Notes under the pieces: model-generated | Seen by the model: the letters and a program-made list of their open reading frames with translations, nothing else | The model's database searches: none | What the model was told of the DNA's origin: nothing | NCBI GenBank assembly: GCA_036843405.1 | Contig: DAITSJ010000017.1 | Span: forward strand, 1 to 64,000 | Origin: DGNJ01 sp002388905 | Lineage (GTDB): Bacteria > Pseudomonadota > Gammaproteobacteria > Pseudomonadales > Porticoccaceae | Direction: 5' to 3' | DNA length: 64,000 bases | Program-made: the position numbers and the translations under genes | Shown here: positions 1 through 9,202 of the stretch, piece after piece | Layout of the letters: every line of letters begins with the position of its first letter | Numbering within the stretch: the first letter of the stretch is position 1

Positions 1-129
1 ACAATACGCTCGGGCCCAAAGCCCGGAACTGTCCACCGAAGCGGGGTAACTCCACTTTCCCCACTTACGTACAGAAATGCTAGGCTTAAAGGCAACCACA
101 TACCAGACACTTTTTCCGGAGGTCCGTCA
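1..129. other. Leading non-coding stretch
   Basis: No gene is supported here. A short hairpin (CGGGC at 11-15 with GCCCG at 21-25) could be the tail of a transcript from outside the window, but no T-run follows it. A clear GGAGG ribosome binding site at about 119-123 belongs to the first gene. Confidence 0.5.
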
Positions 130-516
130 ATGACAGACACACCCCCCAAAGCCACTGCCTACCTGATGCTGGGTTGCCCGTTTTCCTTCAAGTTCCTGCT
201 CTTCATGACCGAGGCGGGGCTCAGGGACCAGATTCGCGTGGTTCCCGTCGACCCGGAAGCCACCCACTACGAGCAACTCAGGACCGAGCTTGAAGATGCC
301 ACGGGCAAAAAAGCCTCTTTTCCCACCGTGGAAGTGGAACCCGGTATTTATCGATCCGAAACCGACGAGTTAATCGACTACTTTGCCAACCGACACGGTA
401 TCGATCCCGGCGACCTGCCCACCCTGCAGTTTTACAACGATGGCGTATTCAAGGCCATGGGCAACCTCTACCGGGAAAACGTCCAGCTCAGGGAGCAACT
501 GAAAACCGACGCATGA
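130..516 (+). CDS. Thioredoxin-fold protein, GST N-terminal/glutaredoxin type
   Basis: A 128-residue single-domain protein with a thioredoxin-like fold. A CPFS motif at residues 16-19 sits after the first predicted strand, where glutaredoxins and glutathione S-transferases carry their CPxC/CPxS active site. A cis-proline region (SFPTVEV, about residues 63-69) and a SETDELIDYF helix resemble GST N-terminal domains. No GST C-terminal helical domain follows, so it is not a complete GST. The single active-site cysteine suggests monothiol chemistry with glutathione; the substrate is unknown. The start has a strong GGAGG site. Its last codons overlap the next gene by 4 nt (ATGA), so the two are probably translationally coupled. 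Confidence 0.8.
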   Translation: MTDTPPKATAYLMLGCPFSFKFLLFMTEAGLRDQIRVVPVDPEATHYEQLRTELEDATGKKASFPTVEVEPGIYRSETDELIDYFANRHGIDPGDLPTLQFYNDGVFKAMGNLYRENVQLREQLKTDA

Positions 517-902
517 AAACCACCATTCAAGCTGTCCTGGTGGCAGCGCTCCTGGTGACACCGGCGCTGGCGGACAGCGCCCGCCAGGTGGTATTTCACC
601 TCAACGAGCCGGTCAAAATACTGGAGTTGCTGACCGCCGTCGAACAGCTTGACCGGGAAGAACCGGCAACGACCATTGCCGTGGTGGTGAACGGCCCGGC
701 GGTCGTCCGCCTGTCAAAGAGTCTCGATTACGCCGCCGGTATTCTCGCCCACACTGACTGGCTCGGCGCCTGCGCGGCCGCCCTGGACAACCAGCATCTG
801 GCCAGGGAAGACCTGGCCGAAGGCATCCACTATATATCGCCAAGCGGCACCGCCGCCCTGATGGATTTTCAGGAACAGGGCTACGCCTATATCAAGATCT
901 AG
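513..902 (+). CDS. Exported DsrE-like small sulfur-relay-type protein
   Basis: A 129-residue protein with a cleavable signal peptide (residues 1 to about 20, ending TPALA), so probably periplasmic. The mature part resembles the DsrE/DsrF fold: a VVFHLNEP first strand, then TIAVVVNGPAVVRL and a late conserved LGACAAAL segment. The DsrE family handles protein-bound sulfur, usually through one cysteine; here the only candidate is in GACAAA. It is coupled to the thioredoxin-fold gene upstream, which fits a joint thiol or sulfur role, though that is inference. Its stop codon is interlocked with the stop of the convergent HPP gene. Confidence 0.7.
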   Translation: MKTTIQAVLVAALLVTPALADSARQVVFHLNEPVKILELLTAVEQLDREEPATTIAVVVNGPAVVRLSKSLDYAAGILAHTDWLGACAAALDNQHLAREDLAEGIHYISPSGTAALMDFQEQGYAYIKI

Positions 903-1873
903 TCACTTTTCCCCATGCCGACCCTGACCCAGTGACCACCGCTGGGCGCCACCTCGTAACGGGCCCAGCGACGGAATTCCTCGCGTCCCGCGAGGCCGGT
1001 ATCGTAGGCGCCGGCACCCGCCACGGTCTTGAAAATCACCTGCTCTCCGGCCGGGTCGTCCTTTTCCGAGGCATCGATGACCTGCCGGATACTCCAGTCC
1101 CGCCCCACTCTACCGTTGCTGTAATAGCGGCCGGGGATAACGACCGCCGGATGACTACCGCCCTCACGGGCATGGCGCATGGCCAGCTCGAAAAGTTCAG
1201 CCAGATCTTCGGAGCTCACGTCGATATAGGAGTCAAACTGCTGGAGCGCCGCGGCAAAATCCTCGTGAGTGAGCAAGCCTCCTTCCCCGCCCGGGGATCG
1301 CGTACCGCCACCGCGCCTAGCCAGGTGGGCGGGATAACGGCGCCAGGCAAAGAGCCCGTTAAATGCCACCGCCACCACAAAAATAGCAATGACATTCAGC
1401 AACACCGGCGTCACCAGATACTGATAACCCAAGACGTGGATATCGCTGCCGCCGATAACTGCCGACAACGCCGTGGCCCCGCCCGGTGGGTGCAGGCAAC
1501 GCAGGTAATGCATGGCGCCGACCGCAGCTCCCACCGCCAGGGCCGGAGTCCAGGGTTCACCGGGGAAAAGCTTCTGACAACCGACGCCGATAATCGCGGA
1601 CACGCCGTGGCCGACGAACAGCGCCCAGGGCTGGGACAGGACACCGTGGGGTGCTCCGAACAAAAGCACCGCCGTGGCCCCCATGGAAGCCACCATCAAA
1701 TGGAGCGCAGTATCCTCCAGAAACCACCGCGACACCCAGTAAACAGCGAGAATGCCCAAAAGAGCCCCGATCGCGGAAATTATTTTTTCCCAGTGACTGG
1801 TGGTATCGGCCTCCAGTCCTGCCAGGGCCCGCCCTTCATCGAGAATACGCCTGCCGGCAGACACGCTCACCAT
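899..1873 (-). CDS. HPP family membrane protein
   Basis: A 324-residue protein. The N-terminal half (about residues 28-180) has five or so hydrophobic helices and carries the family signature CLHPPGGATAL, which names the HPP family. The C-terminal 130 residues are soluble and cytoplasmic-looking, beginning after a basic, glycine-rich linker. Some HPP proteins are implicated in nitrite transport in plastids and cyanobacteria; in bacteria the substrate is generally unknown, so none is assigned. It is convergent with the DsrE-like gene and divergent from the diguanylate cyclase. Confidence 0.8.
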   Translation of the reverse strand: MVSVSAGRRILDEGRALAGLEADTTSHWEKIISAIGALLGILAVYWVSRWFLEDTALHLMVASMGATAVLLFGAPHGVLSQPWALFVGHGVSAIIGVGCQKLFPGEPWTPALAVGAAVGAMHYLRCLHPPGGATALSAVIGGSDIHVLGYQYLVTPVLLNVIAIFVVAVAFNGLFAWRRYPAHLARRGGGTRSPGGEGGLLTHEDFAAALQQFDSYIDVSSEDLAELFELAMRHAREGGSHPAVVIPGRYYSNGRVGRDWSIRQVIDASEKDDPAGEQVIFKTVAGAGAYDTGLAGREEFRRWARYEVAPSGGHWVRVGMGKSD

Positions 1874-2055
1874 TCGCCCCTATCTATTTGAAAAGAACGC
1901 CACCCTACCCCGGGCTCCGGTTCAGGGCAACGGACTGATCCCCGGCCCAAAAACCATTACCGGCCCCGGGGAGACTGGAAAAGCCGTCGCAATTGCCTTA
2001 TGTTCGCCTGCTTTGATTCGCCCGAACCACGGGGCCCATTGACGGATACCGCCGG

Positions 2056-3495
2056 ATGTACAGAAAAAAGACCCTTTTCGTGCTCGCCATGGCGCTGTTG
2101 CTGCTGGTCGGCTTCATGTCCACCAGCCTGATCAGCTACTTCGTGGCTCATGACTCCCTGTCCAAACAGATTGCCGGGGAAACCCTGCCCCTGACCAGTG
2201 ACAATATCTATTCCGAGATCCAGCGGGACCTTTTGCGGCCGGTACTGATTTCCTCGCTCATGGCCCACGATACCTTTGTCCGCAACTGGACCCTGGCCGG
2301 TGAGGAAAATCCCGCGAAAATCCGCCAGTACCTGGCGGAAATCCAGGAAAAATACGACACCGTCACTGCTTTTTTCGTCTCCGACGCCACCGGACGTTAC
2401 TACCACTCCTCCGGCATCCTCAAGGAAATCGATCCCGACAACCCCGAGGACGCCTGGTATGCGCGGGTTCGCGAAATGAATGCGCCCTACGAAATCAATG
2501 TCGATGCCGACACCGCCGACCGCAGCCGCCTGACCATCTTCATCAATTACCGGGTTCACGACTACGAGGGCAATTATATCGGCGCCACCGGCGTGGGCCT
2601 GTCCGTGGATGCCGTGGCCGACCTGATCCGTGCCTACCAGCGCCGCTACGGGCGCCAGATCTATTTTGTCGACCGGGAAGGCGACGTTACCCTGCACGGC
2701 AACCGGTTCGAGGGCCCGCTGCGCCTCCAGGAAAGACCGGGGCTCGGCAGATACGCCACCAGGATACTGACCAACCCCAGTACCTCGTTCACCTACCAGG
2801 CGCCCGATGCTGGCAAAGTCTATGTCAACAGCCGGCTGGTGCCTGAATTCGACTGGTTCCTGCTGGTGGAACAACGCGGCGACCCGGGTGAAACCCGTAT
2901 CCAGAAGACCCTGTTCGTCAACCTGGGGCTGTCCGTGCTGATTACGCTGGTCGTGGGCCTGATCGCCCACTTCACCCTGCGCGGCTATCAGCGTCGGCTC
3001 GAGCGCATGGCCACCACCGACAAGCTGACCGGCGCCGCCAGCCGCCAGGTATTCGACACCCTGTTCGACCACGCCCTGAAAACGGCCAGGCGCAAGGGCC
3101 AGTCACTGGCCCTGCTGAATATCGACATCGACCACTTCAAGCGCATAAACGACAGATACGGCCACCAGGGTGGCGATGTGGCGATCCGGTCCGTAGCCAA
3201 TATTATCCGCCAGGAAACCCGCGAGAGCGATATCCTTTGCCGGTGGGGCGGCGAGGAGTTTCTGGTACTGATGGAGGATGCCACCCTGGATGACGCCGCC
3301 ACCAGGGCCGAAAGCGTTCGGCGAGCGGTCGCCAAACGACCCGTGGCCTACGGCCGGGAACGCATCGACGTAACTCTCAGCATCGGTGTGGCGGAACTGC
3401 GCAAGGGCGAAGATCTGGGGGCCATAATCAGTCGCTCCGACGCCGCCCTCTACGAAGCGAAGGCCGCCGGCCGCAATGCCGTGCGCCGCGACTAG
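2056..3495 (+). CDS. Membrane diguanylate cyclase with periplasmic sensor domain
   Basis: A 479-residue protein that makes cyclic di-GMP from GTP. A first membrane helix (about residues 7-29) is followed by a roughly 255-residue extracytoplasmic region of dCACHE type (FFVSDATGRYYHSSG, DPDNPEDAWY and FINYRV are characteristic). A second helix lies at about 286-308, then a GGDEF domain. The active site reads GGEEF at about 398-402, an active variant, and an RESD allosteric inhibition site lies exactly five residues before it. It should therefore be catalytically active and feedback-inhibited by product. The input signal is a small extracellular molecule by family analogy. It is a single-gene unit with a hairpin terminator downstream. 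Confidence 0.92.
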   Translation: MYRKKTLFVLAMALLLLVGFMSTSLISYFVAHDSLSKQIAGETLPLTSDNIYSEIQRDLLRPVLISSLMAHDTFVRNWTLAGEENPAKIRQYLAEIQEKYDTVTAFFVSDATGRYYHSSGILKEIDPDNPEDAWYARVREMNAPYEINVDADTADRSRLTIFINYRVHDYEGNYIGATGVGLSVDAVADLIRAYQRRYGRQIYFVDREGDVTLHGNRFEGPLRLQERPGLGRYATRILTNPSTSFTYQAPDAGKVYVNSRLVPEFDWFLLVEQRGDPGETRIQKTLFVNLGLSVLITLVVGLIAHFTLRGYQRRLERMATTDKLTGAASRQVFDTLFDHALKTARRKGQSLALLNIDIDHFKRINDRYGHQGGDVAIRSVANIIRQETRESDILCRWGGEEFLVLMEDATLDDAATRAESVRRAVAKRPVAYGRERIDVTLSIGVAELRKGEDLGAIISRSDAALYEAKAAGRNAVRRD

Positions 3496-3510
3496 CAGAC
3501 ACCGGCCAAC

Positions 3511-3536
3511 CCCGTCGCTTTAAGCGACGGGATTTA
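3511..3536 (+). terminator. Hairpin terminator after the diguanylate cyclase
   Basis: A perfect 8-bp stem CCCGTCGC/GCGACGGG with a five-base loop lies 16 nt after the stop codon and is followed by ATTTACGTT. The T-run is short, so termination may be partial. Confidence 0.65.
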
Positions 3537-3598
3537 CGTTATAGACTAGTTTGCTTTTGGGCCCCTGCCCCAATCCACCCATCAGAAGAAACAGAATT

Positions 3599-4930
3599 AT
3601 GCTGAGCTTTATCGGCCTGCTGGCGGGCCTCGGCCTGCTGATCTTTTTCGCCATCCGCGGCATGCACCTGCTCATCGCCGCGCCCCTGTCCGCGCTGGTG
3701 ATTGCCCTGACCGGCGGACTGCCGCTGTTCGACCAGCTTGCCGCCGAGGGGCAGGCCACCTATGTGGGCACTTTCATGGACGGCTTCACCTCCTTTTTCA
3801 GGAGTTGGTTTTTCATGTTCCTGCTCGGTGCAATTTTCGGCAAGGCCATGGAAAACAGTCACGCTGCCGAAAGTATCGCCCATTGGATCATCAGCCATAT
3901 CGGCGTCAAGCACGCCGCGCTGGCGGTGGTCGCCGCCTGCGCCATTCTCACCTACGGCGGTGTCAGTGTCTTTATTGTCGCCTTCTGCGTGTACTCCATG
4001 GCACTCAGCCTGTTTCGGGAAGCCAACCTGCCCCGGCGTTTCCTGCCCGGCGTGATCGCCTTCGGCTCGGTCACCTTTACCATGACCTCGGCGGGTTCCC
4101 CGGAAATCCAGAACTGGATTCCCATCCCCTACCTGGATACCACCCCCTATGCCGGCTGGGAGGTGAGCATCATCGTTGCTGTTTTCATGGCCGGGCTCGG
4201 CTATTTCTGGATGCAGCGCATGCTGCGCCGGGCAATCGCCAATGGCGAGCGCTTCGAGGAACGGGCCACCGATGTGCCTGATGTGGAACACCAGGGCCTG
4301 CCCCACCCCCTGCTCTGCGCACTGCCCCTGCTGGCGGTGCTGGGCGTGGTCTTTTTCTCCCACGAGGCACTGGGCACCGCGGCATTGATCGTCGCCCTGG
4401 CCAGCGGCCTGGTGCTCACCTACCTGTTCAACTACCGGTATTTCAATGATCATGGCCGACCCTTTTCCGAAGGGGCCACCGGCGCCCTGATCGCCACCGC
4501 CAACACCTGTGCGGTGGTGGGCTTCGGCACCGTCGCCAAGGCGACGCCGGCCTTTACCGATGTGGTCCAGTACATTACCAGCATCCCCGGCGGCGGCCTG
4601 GTGGGCGCCGCCATCGCGGTGAGCATTATCTGTGCCCTGACCGGCTCCGCCTCCGGCGGCCAGACCATCGCCCTGCCGCTACTGGCACCCCTCTATGTGG
4701 GTCCGGACGTCGCGCCCGAAAACAGCGTCGAGCCGGATGCCCTGCACCGGGTGGTTTCCATCGCCTCCGGGGGGCTGGATTCCCTGCCCCACAACGGCTA
4801 TGTGGTTACCCTGATCCGCGCCATCTGCGGCGAATCCCACCAGGACGCCTACGGGCCCCTGGCCAGGCTCACGGTGGTGATCCCGTTTCTGGGCGTCATC
4901 CTTGCGCTGGCTTGTTTTGCGCTACTGTAG
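3599..4930 (+). CDS. GntP-type organic-acid permease
   Basis: A 443-residue polytopic inner-membrane protein with about 12 hydrophobic segments. It is recognised as a GntP-family proton symporter (gluconate/hydroxybutyrate/citrate class) by the layout, the YGGVSVFIVAF segment, the TMTSAGSPEIQNWIP motif and the SASGGQTIALPLL segment. The substrate cannot be named; beta-hydroxybutyrate-type acids are one possibility. The ATG at 3599 is preferred over an upstream in-frame TTG at 3551 because an AGAAGAAAC element precedes it and the extra 16 residues are not membrane-like. The next gene starts 66 nt downstream with its own strong ribosome site. Confidence 0.82.
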   Translation: MLSFIGLLAGLGLLIFFAIRGMHLLIAAPLSALVIALTGGLPLFDQLAAEGQATYVGTFMDGFTSFFRSWFFMFLLGAIFGKAMENSHAAESIAHWIISHIGVKHAALAVVAACAILTYGGVSVFIVAFCVYSMALSLFREANLPRRFLPGVIAFGSVTFTMTSAGSPEIQNWIPIPYLDTTPYAGWEVSIIVAVFMAGLGYFWMQRMLRRAIANGERFEERATDVPDVEHQGLPHPLLCALPLLAVLGVVFFSHEALGTAALIVALASGLVLTYLFNYRYFNDHGRPFSEGATGALIATANTCAVVGFGTVAKATPAFTDVVQYITSIPGGGLVGAAIAVSIICALTGSASGGQTIALPLLAPLYVGPDVAPENSVEPDALHRVVSIASGGLDSLPHNGYVVTLIRAICGESHQDAYGPLARLTVVIPFLGVILALACFALL

Positions 4931-4996
4931 GAAAACTCCGGTGACTAAAGCGGTGCAACGCCGAACCGAACCTACGAGAATAAATCAGGAGGTGAC

Positions 4997-6070
4997 ATGA
5001 ACAAGCCGAATACCGATATAGAACAGACACTGGCCGACACCTTCAGTACCTATGTGTTACCGGGCAGGGTAAGCGACCCGCTCCAGGCCATCGAGCAGGC
5101 CCGGGATGCCCGCGCCGTCGGCCTGGGCGGTGTCTGGCTCGCCGAGCGTTACGCGGTCAAGGAGCCCTCGGTGCATTGCGGCGCCCTGGCCCAGGCCGCG
5201 CCGGGCCTGCGCATCGGCGGCACCTTCCACTGCCATATGCGCCACCCCCTGGTCACGGCCAGTATCGGCAACCTGATGCAGGCCTATACCGGCAACCGGT
5301 TCAGCCTGATCCTGGCAAGGGCGGTACCGGCCCACTGGAAGAAAATGAACATGCCGGTGCTGACCCTGGAGCGCACCCGGGAATTTATCGACATCGCCCG
5401 CCGGCTCTGGGCCGGGGAGACAGTGGACCATAGCGGCAAGCTTGGGGAGTTCACCAACCTGGAACTGACCGATCGATTCGATGCGCCGCCCCCGGATATC
5501 ATCATGCCCGCCATGGGCCCCAGGGCACTCGCCTTCGCCGGCGAGCACGCCGATGGGGTCCTTCTCCATGGCCTGCTTACCACGGCGGGCGTCCGGCGCT
5601 CGGCAGATATCGTTCGGAAAGCGGCGGAAAAGGCCGGACGCGACCCCGGAGCCGTGCGCATGATCGCCAACGTCATCGTAGCCCCCGATCTTTCCCCCGA
5701 GGAGGAAGCCGCGGTGGTGGGCGGCCGGGCCATCACCTATCTGCAGATTCCCAAGTTCGGGGAGCAGATCGTCGATTTCAATCAGTGGGACCCGGACGTC
5801 CTGGACAGGATTCGCAATCATCCGCTTTTCGCCAACCTCAAGGGTGGGCTGGCGGACCAGGCTTTCACAAAGGAAAAGCTGGTGGAAGTGGCCAGGGAAA
5901 TCCCCGAATTCTGGCTCGAGGAAGGCAATGCCATCGGCTCGGCTGCCCACTGCGCGAGGCGACTAAAAGAGTATCTGGACGTGGGTTGCGACGAGATCCT
6001 CCTCCATGGCAGCGCCCCCGGACAAATGGGCGGGCTGATGGCGGAAATGAGAAACCTGCTCCAGGCCTGA
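4997..6070 (+). CDS. LLM-class (luciferase-like) flavin/F420-dependent oxidoreductase
   Basis: A 357-residue TIM-barrel oxidoreductase of the bacterial luciferase-like superfamily. Family-type segments are visible: GGVWLAERYAVKEPS near the N-terminus, RIGGTFHCHMRHPLVTASIGNLMQ, and PDIIMPAMGPRALAFAGEHADGVLLHG in the second half. It most resembles the subgroup usually annotated as F420-dependent in mycobacteria and marine gammaproteobacteria. Whether this organism makes F420 cannot be judged here, and FMN is equally possible. Translation starts behind an AGGAGGTGA sequence, nearly a perfect match to the anti-Shine-Dalgarno complement. It heads a three-gene run. Confidence 0.88.
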   Translation: MNKPNTDIEQTLADTFSTYVLPGRVSDPLQAIEQARDARAVGLGGVWLAERYAVKEPSVHCGALAQAAPGLRIGGTFHCHMRHPLVTASIGNLMQAYTGNRFSLILARAVPAHWKKMNMPVLTLERTREFIDIARRLWAGETVDHSGKLGEFTNLELTDRFDAPPPDIIMPAMGPRALAFAGEHADGVLLHGLLTTAGVRRSADIVRKAAEKAGRDPGAVRMIANVIVAPDLSPEEEAAVVGGRAITYLQIPKFGEQIVDFNQWDPDVLDRIRNHPLFANLKGGLADQAFTKEKLVEVAREIPEFWLEEGNAIGSAAHCARRLKEYLDVGCDEILLHGSAPGQMGGLMAEMRNLLQA

Positions 6071-6113
6071 GCGACCGGCCTTTCTATCCCTTGAACACCA
6101 GGACGATATTGAC

Positions 6114-7229
6114 ATGACCAAGATCGATCAGGAAACCACCCGCCAACGCCTGGAACAATGGCTGGCCGACAAGTTACCCGCCGTTTCCGGCGTTAGCCTG
6201 AGCGAACTGCGCGCCCCCGGCGGCGCCGGCTTTTCGGCGGAAATGTACTTTACCACCGCCCGTTACCGAAGCGCGGATGGCGACCAGGAGAAAAACCTGG
6301 TGTTCCGGCGCCAGATCTCCGGCCACGACCTGCTGCTGGACGCCAACCTGGAGCACCAGTGGAAGGTCATGAAGGCCTTTCGGGAACACACAGACATTGC
6401 CGTGCCGCCCCTGGTGGGTATTGAACTGGATCCGGACCTGCTCGGCGCACCCTTCCTGGTCATGGAGCAGGTGCCGGGACGGGTGGTGCCCCAGAACCCC
6501 AACTACAACCTCAGCGGTTGGGTGGCCGACCTGCCCCTGGACAAGCGCTTCGAGGTCTGGCAGCGGGGTATCGAGAATATGGCCGATATCCACAAGGTTG
6601 ACTGGCGCGACGGCTTCACCTTCCTCCACGATCCGGAACTGGGCCAACCCGGTCTCGACCAGTTCCTTACCTGGATCGAGAAATGGCTCACCTGGGCAGA
6701 GGCCGGGCGGTCCTGGTCGGTGCTGGACGACGCCATGGCGTACCTGAAGGAAAACAGGCCCGAAAACCCCGCCGTCAACGTCCTCTGGGGAGACCCCATT
6801 CCGGCCAATACCCTCTACAACGACGATCTCACCGTGGCCGCCACCATCGACTGGGAAATGGCCACCCTGGGACCGGGGGAGGTCGACCTGGCCTGGTGGC
6901 TGTTTTTTGATGACCTGTTCAGTACGGGATTCGGCGTCGAGCGCCTCGAGGGCCTGCCCACCCGGGAAGAAGCCATTGCCATCTACGAGGCGCGGCTGGG
7001 CCGCCCGGTGCAGGACATGCACTATTTCGACGTGGTTTCCACCCTGCGCATGGCCATCGTCTCCGCGCGTCAGGTGGATCGACAGATCGCCATGGGCAAT
7101 ATTCCGGCGGAGAACCGGGCCCACATGAACAATCCCACCGCGGGCCAGCTGGCGCGGTTGATCGGCGTCGAGCCACCGCCGGTGGGACAGGATTTCCAGG
7201 ACCTGATGGCAGCAGTGATGGGCCATTGA
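6114..7229 (+). CDS. APH/ACAD10-like phosphotransferase family protein
   Basis: A 371-residue member of the aminoglycoside-phosphotransferase fold superfamily. The catalytic loop appears as VLWGDPIPANTLYNDD (the usual HGD is replaced by WGD) and the metal-binding motif as ATIDWEMATLGPGEVDLAWW. It belongs with the ACAD10 N-terminal type of proteins, often encoded beside acyl-CoA dehydrogenases and oxidoreductases in lipid or hydroxy-acid catabolism, rather than with antibiotic-resistance enzymes. Substituting Trp for the catalytic-loop His is tolerated in this subgroup as far as I recall. It lies 43 nt after the LLM gene and 70 nt before the quinone-reductase-like gene. Confidence 0.85.
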   Translation: MTKIDQETTRQRLEQWLADKLPAVSGVSLSELRAPGGAGFSAEMYFTTARYRSADGDQEKNLVFRRQISGHDLLLDANLEHQWKVMKAFREHTDIAVPPLVGIELDPDLLGAPFLVMEQVPGRVVPQNPNYNLSGWVADLPLDKRFEVWQRGIENMADIHKVDWRDGFTFLHDPELGQPGLDQFLTWIEKWLTWAEAGRSWSVLDDAMAYLKENRPENPAVNVLWGDPIPANTLYNDDLTVAATIDWEMATLGPGEVDLAWWLFFDDLFSTGFGVERLEGLPTREEAIAIYEARLGRPVQDMHYFDVVSTLRMAIVSARQVDRQIAMGNIPAENRAHMNNPTAGQLARLIGVEPPPVGQDFQDLMAAVMGH

Positions 7230-7299
7230 AGGACAGTAAGCATTTACACTTAATCGGCGGTCAATATCCGCGAATAGATAAGGAGCGAGGGAGACAACC

Positions 7300-8223
7300 A
7301 TGCGCGCAGCGGTTATTCATGGCAAGAACCAGGCACCCGTGGTGGAGGATTTCCAGGCGCCCGAAGCGGACGGCGACGCCCTCCTGATCGACATCACCAC
7401 CGGGGCCATTGGCCCCACCGACCTGATGCGGGCCGCCGGCTTCTTCGGTCCCATGGCCTACCCCTATGTGCCCGCCGGCGAGGGCACCGGCCGCCTGGCC
7501 GACGGCAGCCGGGTCTATTTCGGCCATTCAGTGGCCCCTTTCGGGGGCTGGGCGGAACGTACCCTGGTCCCGGCGGCTGAAGTCTGGCCGATCCCCGACG
7601 AAATAAGCGACGAGCATGCGGTGACCCTGGCCATCTCGGGAACGGGTGCGCTGATTCCCCTGGAGGAGGCCCGCATCCAGCCCGGCGAGCGGATTTTGAT
7701 CCTCGGCGCCACCGGGCCCCTGGGACAGCTCGCCCTGCAACTGGCCCGCCTTCTCGGCGCGGGCGTCGTTGTCGGCGCCGCCCGGGATCGCGACAGCCTT
7801 GCCCGCGTCAGAGAGCGGGGCTGGGCCGACGAAATCGTCCAGCTGGGCCAGGGGGACGACCTGGCGGCGCTCAAGGCCGCCGCCGGCGACGGTTACGATG
7901 TAATCCTGGACACGGTCTACGGACCGCCCGCGGAAGCGGCCATGAAGGCCAGCGCACCGGGAGCCCGGATGATGAGTATCGGCGTCGCCGCCGGCGCCAC
8001 CGTGACCCTGGGCCTGGGGGACCTGGTTATGCGCAGCCATATCGGCGTGGGTACCGGTCAGCGGCCGGTGGCCGAACGCCGGGCCGCCTACGAGCGGCTG
8101 CTGGATTACGGTATGAAGGCGGCACTGACCGCCGATGTCCTGGTCTTTCCCCTGGACGAGGCCGCCGATGCCTGGAAGGCCCAGTCGCAAAGCTCTCACG
8201 CCAAGATTATCGTCAGGCCCTGA
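7300..8223 (+). CDS. Zinc-type alcohol dehydrogenase/quinone oxidoreductase family protein
   Basis: A 307-residue medium-chain reductase. The N-terminal GroES-like domain covers about residues 1-120 and the nucleotide-binding Rossmann domain has its glycine motif at about residues 131-140 (ILGATGPLGQLALQLA). The usual zinc-ligand cysteines are absent, so it is the zinc-independent quinone reductase type and likely NADPH-dependent. It may act on the same compound as the two upstream genes, but the compound is unknown. A GGAGCGAGGGAG purine-rich stretch precedes the ATG. Confidence 0.87.
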   Translation: MRAAVIHGKNQAPVVEDFQAPEADGDALLIDITTGAIGPTDLMRAAGFFGPMAYPYVPAGEGTGRLADGSRVYFGHSVAPFGGWAERTLVPAAEVWPIPDEISDEHAVTLAISGTGALIPLEEARIQPGERILILGATGPLGQLALQLARLLGAGVVVGAARDRDSLARVRERGWADEIVQLGQGDDLAALKAAAGDGYDVILDTVYGPPAEAAMKASAPGARMMSIGVAAGATVTLGLGDLVMRSHIGVGTGQRPVAERRAAYERLLDYGMKAALTADVLVFPLDEAADAWKAQSQSSHAKIIVRP

Positions 8224-8266
8224 TGGCCCGGGTTTCGGTTTCCGTCAGCGCGACGGACACCTGCCA

Positions 8267-9202
8267 TCAGCGCCGCTCGAAGCGATAGAACAGATTGGGT
8301 TCGCTGACGATATAGAGATTGCCTTCGGCGTCGAATGCAACACCCTCGGGTTGGGGAATATCGGCTTCGAGACCGGCGAAACCCGCGCCCAGGGAACGCA
8401 TGCCCAACACCTCGCCGGTGTCGGAAAGTTCCAGCAGTAAGCGGGACTCGTGGCTGAGCAGGACCAGGTGGCCACTCTCCGGGTCGTAGGCCAGGGAAGA
8501 CAGATCCCGGGCAAAGACCTCGTCCTCGACCCATTGCCGGTGGTCCTCCACGGCGAGATCCAGGTGGCCGGCCAGGCTGCCTCCCAGCCCTTTAATGGAA
8601 TACAGCCCCCGGGGGTTGCGCTCCTTGGCCAAAAACAGGCGATCCCCGATCCGGTCGTAGGCAACACCTTCAAGGCCGTTATTGTCACGGCCCTCGAACT
8701 CTCTCCCCAGGGCCAGGCTCAGACTCTGCACCCGGCCACGCTCGACGATACCAGCTTCCAGGGGCACCGGTACCAGCACAATCGCGGCCCGGCGCTCCTC
8801 GACAATCGCCAGCCAGCCACCGCCCAGGAATGCAACGCCCTCGGTGTCGTGAAAATCCCGCAACGGATAGCGGCCGAGAACCTCGCCGCCGGTTCCCAGG
8901 GCAAAAAGTTCCGTGGGATCGTTGGTGACCGCCCAGAGGTGGCCGCGCTCCACATCGAAAGCCAGGCCGGACAGGTTGTCGAGAATGGCCGGTATGGCCC
9001 GGATTTCGGCCAGATGGAATTCGTCGAGGTGGATGGCGGGGCTCGCCGCCCCGATATCCGTCCACTGGTGATCGACCAGGAACGCCAGGCGCTCGTGCCA
9101 GTGTCCGGCGATAGCGTAATACAAGGCAGCCACGGCCAACAAAAGAATCACCGCCAGAACGGTAGCGTGACGGGTATTCCGACTGATTAACAAGGCAGGC
9201 AT
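8267..9202 (-). CDS. SdiA-regulated (YjiK-type) membrane-anchored beta-propeller protein
   Basis: A 311-residue protein with an N-terminal membrane anchor (about residues 12-32) and an extracytoplasmic domain. The domain resembles the SdiA-regulated/YjiK family: LSGLAFDVERGHLWAVTNDPTELFAL, HDTEGVAFLGGGWLAIVEE, NNGLEGVAYD and PQPEGVAFDAEGNLYIVSEPN. The repeated EGVA strand motifs indicate an NHL-like beta-propeller. Molecular function is not established for this family. It is convergent with the quinone-reductase gene. Its upstream gap of about 200 nt contains a Fur-box-like sequence. Confidence 0.85.
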   Translation of the reverse strand: MPALLISRNTRHATVLAVILLLAVAALYYAIAGHWHERLAFLVDHQWTDIGAASPAIHLDEFHLAEIRAIPAILDNLSGLAFDVERGHLWAVTNDPTELFALGTGGEVLGRYPLRDFHDTEGVAFLGGGWLAIVEERRAAIVLVPVPLEAGIVERGRVQSLSLALGREFEGRDNNGLEGVAYDRIGDRLFLAKERNPRGLYSIKGLGGSLAGHLDLAVEDHRQWVEDEVFARDLSSLAYDPESGHLVLLSHESRLLLELSDTGEVLGMRSLGAGFAGLEADIPQPEGVAFDAEGNLYIVSEPNLFYRFERR

